Positions 1-5,598 of a stretch of 5,598 nt of DNA are shown here, in pieces. Position numbers and translations under genes: made by a program. The stretch comes from an uncultured Eubacteriales bacterium (GTDB taxonomy: Bacteria; Bacillota; Clostridia; Oscillospirales; Acutalibacteraceae): the NCBI GenBank assembly GCA_900313475.1, contig OMRJ01000169.1:1-5598 (forward strand), given 5' to 3'. The notes beneath the pieces were generated by a model, which was not told where the DNA came from, made no database searches, and saw nothing but the letters and a program-made list of their open reading frames with translations. Numbering within the stretch: the stretch's first letter is position 1; every line of letters starts with the position of its first letter.

Positions 1-1137
1 AACAACGGCAAGGCTACTTTTTATATAGGTTTCGACTGCACGGCTGACAGCCTTACCGCGGGTCACTTTATGGCGCTTACGCTCATGAAGCGTCTTCAGC
101 AGGCGGGTAACCGTCCCATCGCGCTTATCGGCGGCGGCACAACAATGATAGGTGACCCCTCCGGACGCAGCGATATGAGAAAAATGCTTACAAGGGACGA
201 TATAAACCACAATGCAGAGTGTTTCAGACGTCAGATGGAGCGTTTTATAGAGTTCGGCGAAGGCAAGGCTCAAATGGTGAATAATGCCGATTGGCTTCTC
301 GATCTCAACTATGTCGACCTTTTGAGAGAGGTCGGCACATGCTTTTCGGTCAACAATATGCTCCGTGCGGAGTGCTATAAGCAGAGAATGGAAAAGGGAC
401 TTTCGTTCTTTGAATTTAACTACATGATAATGCAGAGCTATGACTTCTATCACCTTTTTCAACACTATAACTGCAACATGCAGTTCGGCGGCGACGATCA
501 GTGGTCAAATATGCTCGGCGGTACGGAGCTTATCAGAAAGAAGCTCGGCAAGGATGCCCACGCGATGACGATAACACTTCTTACAGATTCACAGGGGCGT
601 AAAATGGGCAAAACCGCGGGCAATGCCGTGTGGCTTGATCCAAACAAGACCTCTCCGTTTGAGTTTTATCAGTATTGGAGAAACGTCGACGATGCCGATG
701 TGCTCAAATGCATCAGAATGCTCACATTTATTCCCATCGAAGAAATCAAACAGATGGAAAGCTGGGAGGGCAGCCGCCTTAACGAGGCAAAAGAAATTCT
801 CGCATTTGAGCTTACAAAGCTTGTTCACGGTGAAGAAGAAGCCGCAAAGGCGCAGGCGGACGCACGCAGCCTGTTTGTTTCGGGCGGCGCAAACGCCCCC
901 GAAGCGCGTATCACTGCCGATGATCTGACCGACGGGACGATAGATATCGTGACACTTCTTGTCAAAACAGGACTCTGCCCTTCAAAATCGGATGCAAGAC
1001 GTGCCGTTGAACAGGGCGGCGTTTCTGCCGACGGCGAGAAGATAACCGACATAAAAGCATCCTTTGATGAAGCCGCTCTCAAAGCGGGAGTTCTCATTAA
1101 GAGGGGCAAAAAGAATTTTAAGAAGGCAATTATGTAA
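1..1137 (+). CDS. tyrS: Tyrosyl-tRNA synthetase (5' end cut by window edge)
   Basis: This class I aminoacyl-tRNA synthetase charges tRNA-Tyr with tyrosine in the cytoplasm. The reading frame is open from base 1, so the start lies outside; 378 residues are visible and roughly 30 N-terminal ones are missing compared with the usual 405-420. In window numbering, the nucleotide-binding loop FDCTADSLTAGH is at residues 11-22, followed by the GDPSGR motif. The tyrosine-pocket stretches MQSYDF and GGDDQWSN come next, and the KMSKS-type loop KMGKT is at 201-205 (bases 601-615). An S4 RNA-binding domain fills residues about 314-378. The frame ends in tandem TAA TAA. Oddity: the first His of the HIGH motif is Thr (bases 55-57). 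A T-box leader is common for clostridial tyrS but would lie upstream of the window. Identity is very secure. Confidence 0.98.
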   Translation, partial: NNGKATFYIGFDCTADSLTAGHFMALTLMKRLQQAGNRPIALIGGGTTMIGDPSGRSDMRKMLTRDDINHNAECFRRQMERFIEFGEGKAQMVNNADWLLDLNYVDLLREVGTCFSVNNMLRAECYKQRMEKGLSFFEFNYMIMQSYDFYHLFQHYNCNMQFGGDDQWSNMLGGTELIRKKLGKDAHAMTITLLTDSQGRKMGKTAGNAVWLDPNKTSPFEFYQYWRNVDDADVLKCIRMLTFIPIEEIKQMESWEGSRLNEAKEILAFELTKLVHGEEEAAKAQADARSLFVSGGANAPEARITADDLTDGTIDIVTLLVKTGLCPSKSDARRAVEQGGVSADGEKITDIKASFDEAALKAGVLIKRGKKNFKKAIM

Positions 1138-1250
1138 TAAGCTGCGTTAATGCGCTCTTTTTTCGGACGTACTTTGCGTACCGCGTGTCTTGCCGTAATG
1201 CGTTCTCGCAGCGCATGCGGAGAATATTGCCTCAAAAAGTAAAAGATATA

Positions 1251-1293
1251 AGCCTGTCCGCAGACGTTTACTCCGTGCGGACGGGCTTTTTTT
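1251..1293 (+). terminator. Rho-independent terminator of tyrS
   Basis: A 12-bp stem pairs 1251-1262 (AGCCTGTCCGCA) with 1276-1287 (TGCGGACGGGCT), with one G-T wobble. The loop is 13 nt, and a run of seven T begins at the base of the stem (1287-1293). It lies 114 nt after the tyrS stop. On the opposite strand the hairpin is followed by an interrupted T-rich stretch, so it could also weakly stop readthrough from the convergent ger operon. Confidence 0.9.
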
Positions 1294-1319
1294 GCGGTAT
1301 TTGTCTTTCGGCTGTGCAG

Positions 1320-1335
1320 AAAAACGGCAGCCGTT
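1320..1335 (-). terminator. Possible weak terminator at the end of the ger operon
   Basis: Read on the minus strand, AACGG and CCGTT can form a 5-bp stem around a CTG loop, followed by a T run (1324-1320) that partly belongs to the stem. The stem includes two bases of the gerC stop codon (1334-1336). The hairpin is short, so it is at best a weak terminator. The larger hairpin at 1251-1287 may be the real barrier. Confidence 0.3.
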
Positions 1336-2488
1336 ATTCTTCATACAGTGTTTCTTTACCTGTGCGTCGTATTTTTACACCGACGTCGATTTCTACGGCG
1401 AATTTTTCGGAAAAAGAGCCGTCTTCATTTGCCGCGGCACGGTAGCGTTCGGGGTCGGACAGCCACATGCGGCGGGCAAATCGGCAAACGTCGCAGTCTG
1501 ATTCGTAATATGCCGATGTTATCGCGCGCCCGGCGCGTTTTTTTATGTGTTCTTCGCAGGCAATTCGCACTTTTTCGACCGCTTCTTTGGTCAGTTTTGA
1601 AAAATCCGCAGATTCAAATTCAACGATGTCACATTCGGTATTTATTCGAATCAGGAAAGTGCTGCCGCCGTTTTCCGGCGGCTTGATTTTTGTCCTGCTG
1701 TCGACAACGCGCAGCGTAAAAACGCCGCCGTCCGCTTCAATCGGGATATCTGCCGACGAAACGCGGTCAATAAGATACAAAAGCCCGCAGGTTTCGTTAC
1801 TGTCAATAACGCCGTTGAGCTTGTTTTCTGAAAAAAGCGCGGTACCGATTATTTTGATCCTGAAGTTTTCCGAAAGTTCCTCTTTTTGCGTTCCGATTAC
1901 GGGACAGTACGCTCCGCTCTTGTTGTCGAGAAGCAAATTGACAAATTTATAAAGAGGAAGCCCCACGGTATTCCCGGTGCTTTCACCGGAATTGAGCGCA
2001 TTTTCGATTACCGAGGCGCCTATTACGTTTTCGCCGAATGATGCGTTCAGCATCTCCGTTGCGCTTCCTTCGGAAACGGCGACGAGAATGTCGGTTCGTG
2101 TGGTATATTCGCGGAGAAAGAAATCAAGCGCCTTGCTTATGTTCTTCTTTGCGGTATCAAAACCGATTATCAGAACACGTGCCTGTGAGAAAAGCGGAGT
2201 TTTACCCGTGTGAACGCTTATGCCGTTGAGTGCTTCTCCGACGGAATTGCCCTTGAAAACGAGATTTTCCGTAAGCTCGGTATTGCCGTCGGACTGCTCG
2301 TTGCCTGCGGGAGAGGCGCTGTTGAGCGCCTGAACCGTTACCGTATAGCCGCCGTCCTCCGAAAAATCCACACCGACAGCTTCTATTATGAGACGCTCGT
2401 TAAGCTCGGTTATTTTTATTCCGCCGCACGACGTCAGAAGAAAAACCGACGTTAATGCCGCAGCAAATGCAATAATTCTCCTACGCAA
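1334..2488 (-). CDS. gerAC: Ger(x)C-family spore germination lipoprotein
   Basis: This is the C subunit of a germinant receptor, a lipoprotein anchored to the outer face of the spore inner membrane. The 384-residue product has a basic N-terminus (MRRR), a hydrophobic stretch and a lipobox LTSC with the lipidated Cys at residue 21. The family signature follows: ITELNERLIIEAVGVD at about 26-41. The N-terminal domain covers about 22-200 and the C-terminal Spore_GerAC domain about 210-375. Length is typical. The start is TTG (2488-2486), chosen because it gives the full signal peptide and has the sequence AAAGGCGG 9 nt upstream. It overlaps the end of the B gene by 8 nt, implying translational coupling. 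Oddity: six Cys beyond the lipid Cys (195, 234, 286, 311, 332, 335), the last two forming CDVC. The symbol denotes the family, not a specific orthologue. Confidence 0.95.
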   Translation of the reverse strand: MRRRIIAFAAALTSVFLLTSCGGIKITELNERLIIEAVGVDFSEDGGYTVTVQALNSASPAGNEQSDGNTELTENLVFKGNSVGEALNGISVHTGKTPLFSQARVLIIGFDTAKKNISKALDFFLREYTTRTDILVAVSEGSATEMLNASFGENVIGASVIENALNSGESTGNTVGLPLYKFVNLLLDNKSGAYCPVIGTQKEELSENFRIKIIGTALFSENKLNGVIDSNETCGLLYLIDRVSSADIPIEADGGVFTLRVVDSRTKIKPPENGGSTFLIRINTECDIVEFESADFSKLTKEAVEKVRIACEEHIKKRAGRAITSAYYESDCDVCRFARRMWLSDPERYRAAANEDGSFSEKFAVEIDVGVKIRRTGKETLYEE

Positions 2489-3566
2489 GGTCAGTTACCG
2501 CCTTTCTTTTTGACAGCGTCGAAGCTGTCGCTGCTGCCGACGGCACAAGCAGTGCGCATATATAAAATGCCGTTTTTGCGGGAACCGAACCCGCTATTTC
2601 CGTGAACTGTCCGACAGAGCGCGCCGCAGCCGTAAAGACCGCGAAAACCGCGCCGCTTGCTGTGAGATAAAAATATTTCGGTGCTTTTTTGCCGAAACCG
2701 TCCTCAAACGATTTTGATGCGGCAAGCATACAGAAAGAGGATTTTATAAGCTCACACAGTACCCAAATGCCGATGAGTACATCATCAAAACGTTCGAGAA
2801 TGCCGAGCTTTGCGAGTACCGTGAGTGTGTACAGCTTAAACATCTGACGGTCGCCGTACTGCCCCGTTACTCCGTCGATCACGAAAAAGCCTATGAGCGT
2901 TACAGCCGAAAACACGGTCAGCCACGCAGCCGCCGACTTCGTTGCGCTGCCGTTGACGTGCGGAAGCATTGTTGCAAAAAACAGTACCTCCCATGTTCGC
3001 GAAGCACTCGAAAATCCGTCGCGCAGGGTGTCACCGATGCCGTTATACAGCATGGGTGAAAAATTCACTGCGTCAAATTCCGAAACACTTGTCAGAATAA
3101 TGAAAATAAACGAAAATGCAAGCACGGCGCACACCGTGACGGAGGAGCGCCCGACAGACTCCGTTCCCTTCGCGGCGGCAAATGCGGCGGCGAGCAGAAG
3201 CAGTGCGGTTATCATGTTTATGTCGGTGTCGGGGAACATTACGGTGCTTATAAACAGCTCAAACCGCGACACGCTCTCCGCCGCGCTCCATATGAAGGCG
3301 GCGATATATATGCACGCCGTAATTTTTCCGAGGGTGTCAGATGAGCTTTTTGCAAGCGCGGGTACGGATATCTTACCGAACCGATTCGCGACCGTAACGG
3401 ACGGAATGAGCGCGAGAACGCAAAAAACGAGAAAAAATATCACCACAAAAACCCTGTCCGTCGGCAGAACGGTCGATTCTCTCGGCGCAATATAGGTGAA
3501 GAACTCGGTAATGCGGCAGACAAAAACGATTGCGAAAAACTGAAATACGCTTATTTTTCCTTTCAT
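2481..3566 (-). CDS. gerAB: GerB-family germinant receptor permease subunit
   Basis: This is the B subunit of a germinant receptor, a member of the Spore_permease family in the APC superfamily. In studied receptors it is the ligand-sensing integral membrane part. The 361-residue protein has about ten membrane helices, near 5-26, 38-60, 82-106, 118-133, 142-162, 190-205, 212-232, 262-284, 298-316 and 328-350. Family blocks are clear: the FSPMLYNGIGDTLRDG region (about 169-184), WEVLFFATMLPHVN (192-205), and LTVLAKLGILERFDDVLIGIW (248-268). The ATG is 1 nt after the gerA stop. A weak GAGAG lies 6 nt before it, so expression probably depends on coupling to gerA. The first helix reads CRITEFFTYIAP rather than the Gly-rich broken helix of typical members, suggesting a divergent clostridial subgroup. 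Amino-acid transport is not implied. Confidence 0.95.
   Translation of the reverse strand: MKGKISVFQFFAIVFVCRITEFFTYIAPRESTVLPTDRVFVVIFFLVFCVLALIPSVTVANRFGKISVPALAKSSSDTLGKITACIYIAAFIWSAAESVSRFELFISTVMFPDTDINMITALLLLAAAFAAAKGTESVGRSSVTVCAVLAFSFIFIILTSVSEFDAVNFSPMLYNGIGDTLRDGFSSASRTWEVLFFATMLPHVNGSATKSAAAWLTVFSAVTLIGFFVIDGVTGQYGDRQMFKLYTLTVLAKLGILERFDDVLIGIWVLCELIKSSFCMLAASKSFEDGFGKKAPKYFYLTASGAVFAVFTAAARSVGQFTEIAGSVPAKTAFYICALLVPSAAATASTLSKRKAVTDLA
2498..2505 (-). promoter_or_regulatory. Ribosome binding site of gerC inside gerB
   Basis: AAAGGCGG on the minus strand lies 9 nt before the TTG start of the lipoprotein gene, within the last codons of gerB. It decides the TTG start. No ATG near the signal peptide offers an alternative. 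Confidence 0.65.
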
Positions 3567-3567
3567 T

Positions 3568-5106
3568 TTACACTCTCATTTCATCAATATTTATTACGCT
3601 TTTACCCATTCTGCGCCAGCTTCTGCGCAGAAGATTGTCCTTTTGCGCAGAACGTACAAACGGTGAAAACGGTGCGGTGAACGGTATGCCGTAGGGTGAT
3701 ACGGACGACATGTCGAGGATCATCAGTCCAAGTCCTATCATGATGCCGTAAAGCCCCGTCAGTCCGCCGATTACAATAAAACCGAAGCGCATGACCGCCA
3801 CAGTTTCGTGCAAACGCGAAACGACAGATGAACTGATGGCGGTGAGTGCCACAACTATGAGCATAGGCGCGGCGATAAGTCCCGCAGTGACGGCGGCGTC
3901 GCCGATAACAAGCGCGCCCACTATGCTGACCGCGTGTCCTATCGCCACGGGCATGCGAAGTCCCGCTTCGCGCACAATCTCATAAATGAGGTGTATTATT
4001 ATCGCCTCCGCCGCGACCGGAAACGGAGTTTTGCTCTCTGCCGACGCAATTTCGTACATGATGTCGGACGGCATGACCCCGGGATGAAACAGGCACAGCG
4101 CAACAAAAAGCCCCGGCAAAATCGCCGCAATTATAAAACAGAAAATGCGCAGGCAGCGCATAAAGGTTGCGTAATACACCGGAGTAAGATAGTCGTCGGG
4201 AACGTGAAAGTAGTCAGCCAACAGGTACGGTACAATGATAGCAAACGGCGTTCCGTCGGTTATTATTCCTATTCTGCCCTCGCACAGCATTGATGCGAAT
4301 GTGTCCGGGCGCTCGGTCAGCCCCGTGTCGCTGAACATCGAAAAATTCTTTTTGTCGAGAAACGGGCGGATGTAACCTGCGCCGAGTACCGTTTCGAGCG
4401 GGATTTTGTCGATTCTTTTTTTGATCTTTTCTACAAGAGCCGTATCCGCTTTGCTTTTGAGGTAGCAAAACAGCAGCGGCGTGTTGCTCAGTGAGCCGAC
4501 CTTTATCTGTTCTATAACAAGATCGGAGGTTCGCAGACGGCGGCGCAAAAGTGTTGCGTTGTCTTTGAAATTGTCGGTGAAGCCCTCACGGGAGCCGCGT
4601 TCATTCTGCTCGGTCTGCGGCTCCGATACGCTTTTTTTGACATATCCCTGCGCGCTGAAAGACAGAGCCGAAGTCTCACCGTCGATAAACAGCACGGCGC
4701 ATCCGGACAGAATATCCGACAGCGCGTCATCCATTGTGTTTTTTTCGGTTATGCCGCTTCCTTTGAAAAATACGTTTTTTATCTTTGACGGCAGACTTTC
4801 GCCCGGTTCCGTGAAAATTTGTTTTTCCGTCAGCGGTGTTATCACGGATTGAATGAGTTTTAATTCGTCGCACATCCCGTCGAGCAGAACGAATGCGCCG
4901 TCCGCGGACTGAATTTTACATTTTCGCACGAGCAGATCGAAGCTGCCCTCAAATTTTTCTTTGATAATCCCGATGCACGCATCTAACGACGCGGGAACGG
5001 GAGCTTTTGATTTTTTCAATGCTTTTCTTCCCTTCGGAAATTCTTTCGGCTTGAAAATGGTATTGCCTGTTTTTTTTCGGTTATACTTGAACGGAGAAGA
5101 AAACAT
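3568..5106 (-). CDS. gerAA: GerA-family germinant receptor subunit A
   Basis: This is the A subunit of a germinant receptor in the spore inner membrane; GerA proteins oligomerise and are proposed to form an ion channel opened by germinant. A soluble N-terminal half (to about residue 310) carries the signature EPQTEQNERGSREGFTDNF (162-180) and RRRLRTSDL (188-196). Then come VPYLLADYFHVPDDY (292-306) and membrane helices near 318-341, 363-378, 390-428 and 437-467. The hallmark EAGLRMPVAIGHAVSIVGAL spans 380-399, and SPYGIPFTAPFSP 470-482. All 512 codons are intact. The start is uncertain. The ATG at 5106 has no Shine-Dalgarno and begins a Lys/Arg-rich extension of 29 residues. A TTG at 5019, preceded by AAGGGAAG at 7 nt, would give 483 residues, close to the Bacillus subtilis homologue. 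It is first in the operon and divergent from the DUF421 gene. The ligand cannot be inferred. Confidence 0.95.
   Translation of the reverse strand: MFSSPFKYNRKKTGNTIFKPKEFPKGRKALKKSKAPVPASLDACIGIIKEKFEGSFDLLVRKCKIQSADGAFVLLDGMCDELKLIQSVITPLTEKQIFTEPGESLPSKIKNVFFKGSGITEKNTMDDALSDILSGCAVLFIDGETSALSFSAQGYVKKSVSEPQTEQNERGSREGFTDNFKDNATLLRRRLRTSDLVIEQIKVGSLSNTPLLFCYLKSKADTALVEKIKKRIDKIPLETVLGAGYIRPFLDKKNFSMFSDTGLTERPDTFASMLCEGRIGIITDGTPFAIIVPYLLADYFHVPDDYLTPVYYATFMRCLRIFCFIIAAILPGLFVALCLFHPGVMPSDIMYEIASAESKTPFPVAAEAIIIHLIYEIVREAGLRMPVAIGHAVSIVGALVIGDAAVTAGLIAAPMLIVVALTAISSSVVSRLHETVAVMRFGFIVIGGLTGLYGIMIGLGLMILDMSSVSPYGIPFTAPFSPFVRSAQKDNLLRRSWRRMGKSVINIDEMRV
5027..5034 (-). promoter_or_regulatory. 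Shine-Dalgarno-like site for an alternative gerA start
   Basis: AAGGGAAG on the minus strand lies 7 nt before a TTG at 5019-5017, in frame with gerA (Leu30 of the long form). The ATG at 5106 is preceded by CATCTCCGCGAA, which has no Shine-Dalgarno. A TTG start with an upstream site is also used by gerC in the same operon. Confidence 0.45.
5058..5086 (-). promoter_or_regulatory. Candidate forespore-type promoter for the ger operon
   Basis: On the minus strand, GTATA (5086-5082) fits the -35 pattern of sigma-F/sigma-G (GHATR). It is followed after 17 nt by AATACCA (5064-5058), which matches 5 of 7 bases of the sigma-G -10 CATACTA. The preceding GG at 5067-5066 gives GGCAATACCA, which is close to the sigma-F form. 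Transcription would start near 5050, about 30 nt before the alternative TTG start. Short partial matches can arise by chance. Confidence 0.33.
5060..5088 (+). promoter_or_regulatory. Candidate promoter for the DUF421 gene
   Basis: On the plus strand GTATT (5060-5064) is followed after 17 nt by TATACTT (5082-5088), which contains TATACT (5 of 6 for a housekeeping -10 and 5 of 7 for sigma-G CATACTA). It is preceded by GG at 5079-5080. Transcription would start near 5095, leaving a leader of about 29 nt that holds the ribosome binding site. No good housekeeping -35 lies at 17 nt, so the sigma class is uncertain. Confidence 0.35.
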
Positions 5107-5111
5107 TTCGC

Positions 5112-5115
5112 GGAG
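5112..5115 (+). promoter_or_regulatory. Ribosome binding site of the DUF421 gene
   Basis: GGAG lies 8 nt before the ATG at 5124. It fixes that start over the out-of-frame ATG at 5116, which directly abuts the site and opens only 17 codons. Confidence 0.7.
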
Positions 5116-5123
5116 ATGAAAAA

Positions 5124-5598
5124 ATGCTTACGTCTTTTATCAGAACACTTATATTGCTTGTGGCGGTAATAGTCGCGGTTCGTCTTATGGGCAAGCGGCA
5201 GATAGGGCAGCTTCAGCCCGCCGAACTTGTTGTCACGATTTTGCTGTCGCAAATAGCCGCCACGCCGATGCAGGACAACGATATCCCGATGATGAACACG
5301 CTTATTGCCGTTATGGTGCTTGTGGGTGTGGAAATATTAATTTCGTATTTCAGCATGAAAAATTCGCGCTTCAGAGCGGTTTTACAGGGAAATCCCGTGA
5401 TGGTGATAAAAGAAGGACGGCTCGATCAGAAGCAGCTTGCGCGTATAAGATATACGGTCGATGACCTGATGGAGTCGCTGCGCGCAAAGGATGTTTTTGA
5501 CATCTCGTCGGTGTTGTGCGCGGTTGCGGAAACGGACGGCAGCCTGAGTGTGCTGCTGCGTCCGGGCGAACAGACGGCTACATCAAAGCAGGTGGGCA
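5124..5598 (+). CDS. DUF421/YetF-family membrane protein (3' end cut by window edge)
   Basis: This small inner-membrane protein has no firmly assigned biochemical activity. Its 158 visible codons show three membrane helices (about 3-22, 32-49, 56-77) and the family hallmark RLMGKRQIGQLQPAELV at 20-36. The cytoplasmic YetF-type domain begins near 83 and includes GNPVMVIKEGRLD (89-101), RYTVDDLMESLR (109-120) and the strand region TDGSLSVLL (137-145). Family members are usually 200-240 residues, so some 40-80 are missing. Some Bacillus members (YetF, YdfS and the DUF421-DUF1657 protein of the spoVA2mob island) have been reported to affect spore resistance and germination. That makes the divergent germinant-receptor operon meaningful context. 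Other DUF421 proteins occur in non-sporulating bacteria, so a spore role here is inferred. The ATG is supported by GGAG at 8 nt. Confidence 0.93.
   Translation, partial: MLTSFIRTLILLVAVIVAVRLMGKRQIGQLQPAELVVTILLSQIAATPMQDNDIPMMNTLIAVMVLVGVEILISYFSMKNSRFRAVLQGNPVMVIKEGRLDQKQLARIRYTVDDLMESLRAKDVFDISSVLCAVAETDGSLSVLLRPGEQTATSKQVG

Noticed and set aside
1144..1162. Small hairpin GCGT...GCGC followed by six T just after the tyrS stop
   Set aside because: The stem is only about 4 bp including a wobble; the hairpin at 1251-1287 is far stronger.
1202..1225. Hairpin TTCTCGCA/TGCGGAGAA in the tyrS 3' region, as a possible small RNA
   Set aside because: It has a bulge, no T run and no promoter in front, and can also fold in another register; probably just 3' untranslated sequence.
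825..1344. Minus-strand open frames across the end of tyrS and the intergenic gap
   Set aside because: Their sequences are Arg/Ser/Ala-rich shadow translations with no family match. They overlap tyrS and its terminator, and a real gene would conflict with both.
2893..3495. A 200-codon open frame on the plus strand antisense to gerB
   Set aside because: It lies entirely inside a clearly conserved gene, is rich in Ser/Thr/Ala as expected from the complementary strand, and has no recognisable family.
5051..5087. TTGAAA (5051) with TATACT (5082) as a housekeeping promoter
   Set aside because: The spacing is 25 nt, too long for sigma-A. The nearer TTGCCT gives 13 nt, too short.
5116..5169. ATG at 5116 opening a 17-codon upstream frame before the DUF421 start
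   Set aside because: The GGAG abuts this ATG with no spacing while it sits ideally (8 nt) for the ATG at 5124, which begins the recognisable protein.
1..5598. Search for a new system: CRISPR, tandem repeats, insertion sequences, toxin-antitoxin pairs, tRNA genes
   Set aside because: No regularly spaced repeats, terminal inverted repeats, transposase or small paired genes were seen; the five genes explain nearly all the sequence.

Overview
The window reads as chromosome of an endospore-forming Clostridia member, with the style of the gut Oscillospiraceae/Ruminococcaceae type. That rests on a GerA-type germinant-receptor operon, near-balanced base composition by eye, and a clostridial-looking tyrosyl-tRNA synthetase. 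The species cannot be named from this sequence. There are five protein genes, no RNA gene, and no mobile element, CRISPR array or long repeat.

Layout. Positions 1-1137 (+) hold the 3' nine-tenths of tyrS, which begins before the window. A 196-bp convergent gap follows and contains a strong rho-independent terminator for tyrS (1251-1293). On the minus strand, 5106 to 1334, lies a compact three-gene operon in the classic A-B-C order. It encodes a GerA-family receptor subunit, a GerB-family ten-helix permease-like subunit and a GerC-family lipoprotein. A and B are separated by 1 nt, and B and C overlap by 8 nt. At 5124 (+) a DUF421/YetF-family membrane protein starts divergently and runs off the right edge.

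How the genes fit together. The three Ger proteins should form one germinant receptor in the spore inner membrane. DUF421 proteins have been linked to the spore inner membrane in Bacillus, so a divergent DUF421 gene beside a receptor operon suggests a shared sporulation-stage control region. The ATG of gerA is only 17 bp from the ATG of the DUF421 gene and has no Shine-Dalgarno. A TTG 29 codons downstream has one. The roughly 100 bp between that TTG and the DUF421 start contain two face-to-face elements resembling forespore (sigma-F/sigma-G) promoters, one per strand, sharing the same bases. This is the most interesting feature of the window, but it is a motif-level inference.

Smaller points are a Thr in place of the first His of the TyrRS HIGH motif, a CxxC pair in the GerC lipoprotein, and a GerB first helix without the usual Gly-rich break. 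Otherwise this is a recognisable sporulation locus, and I do not see an entirely new system.
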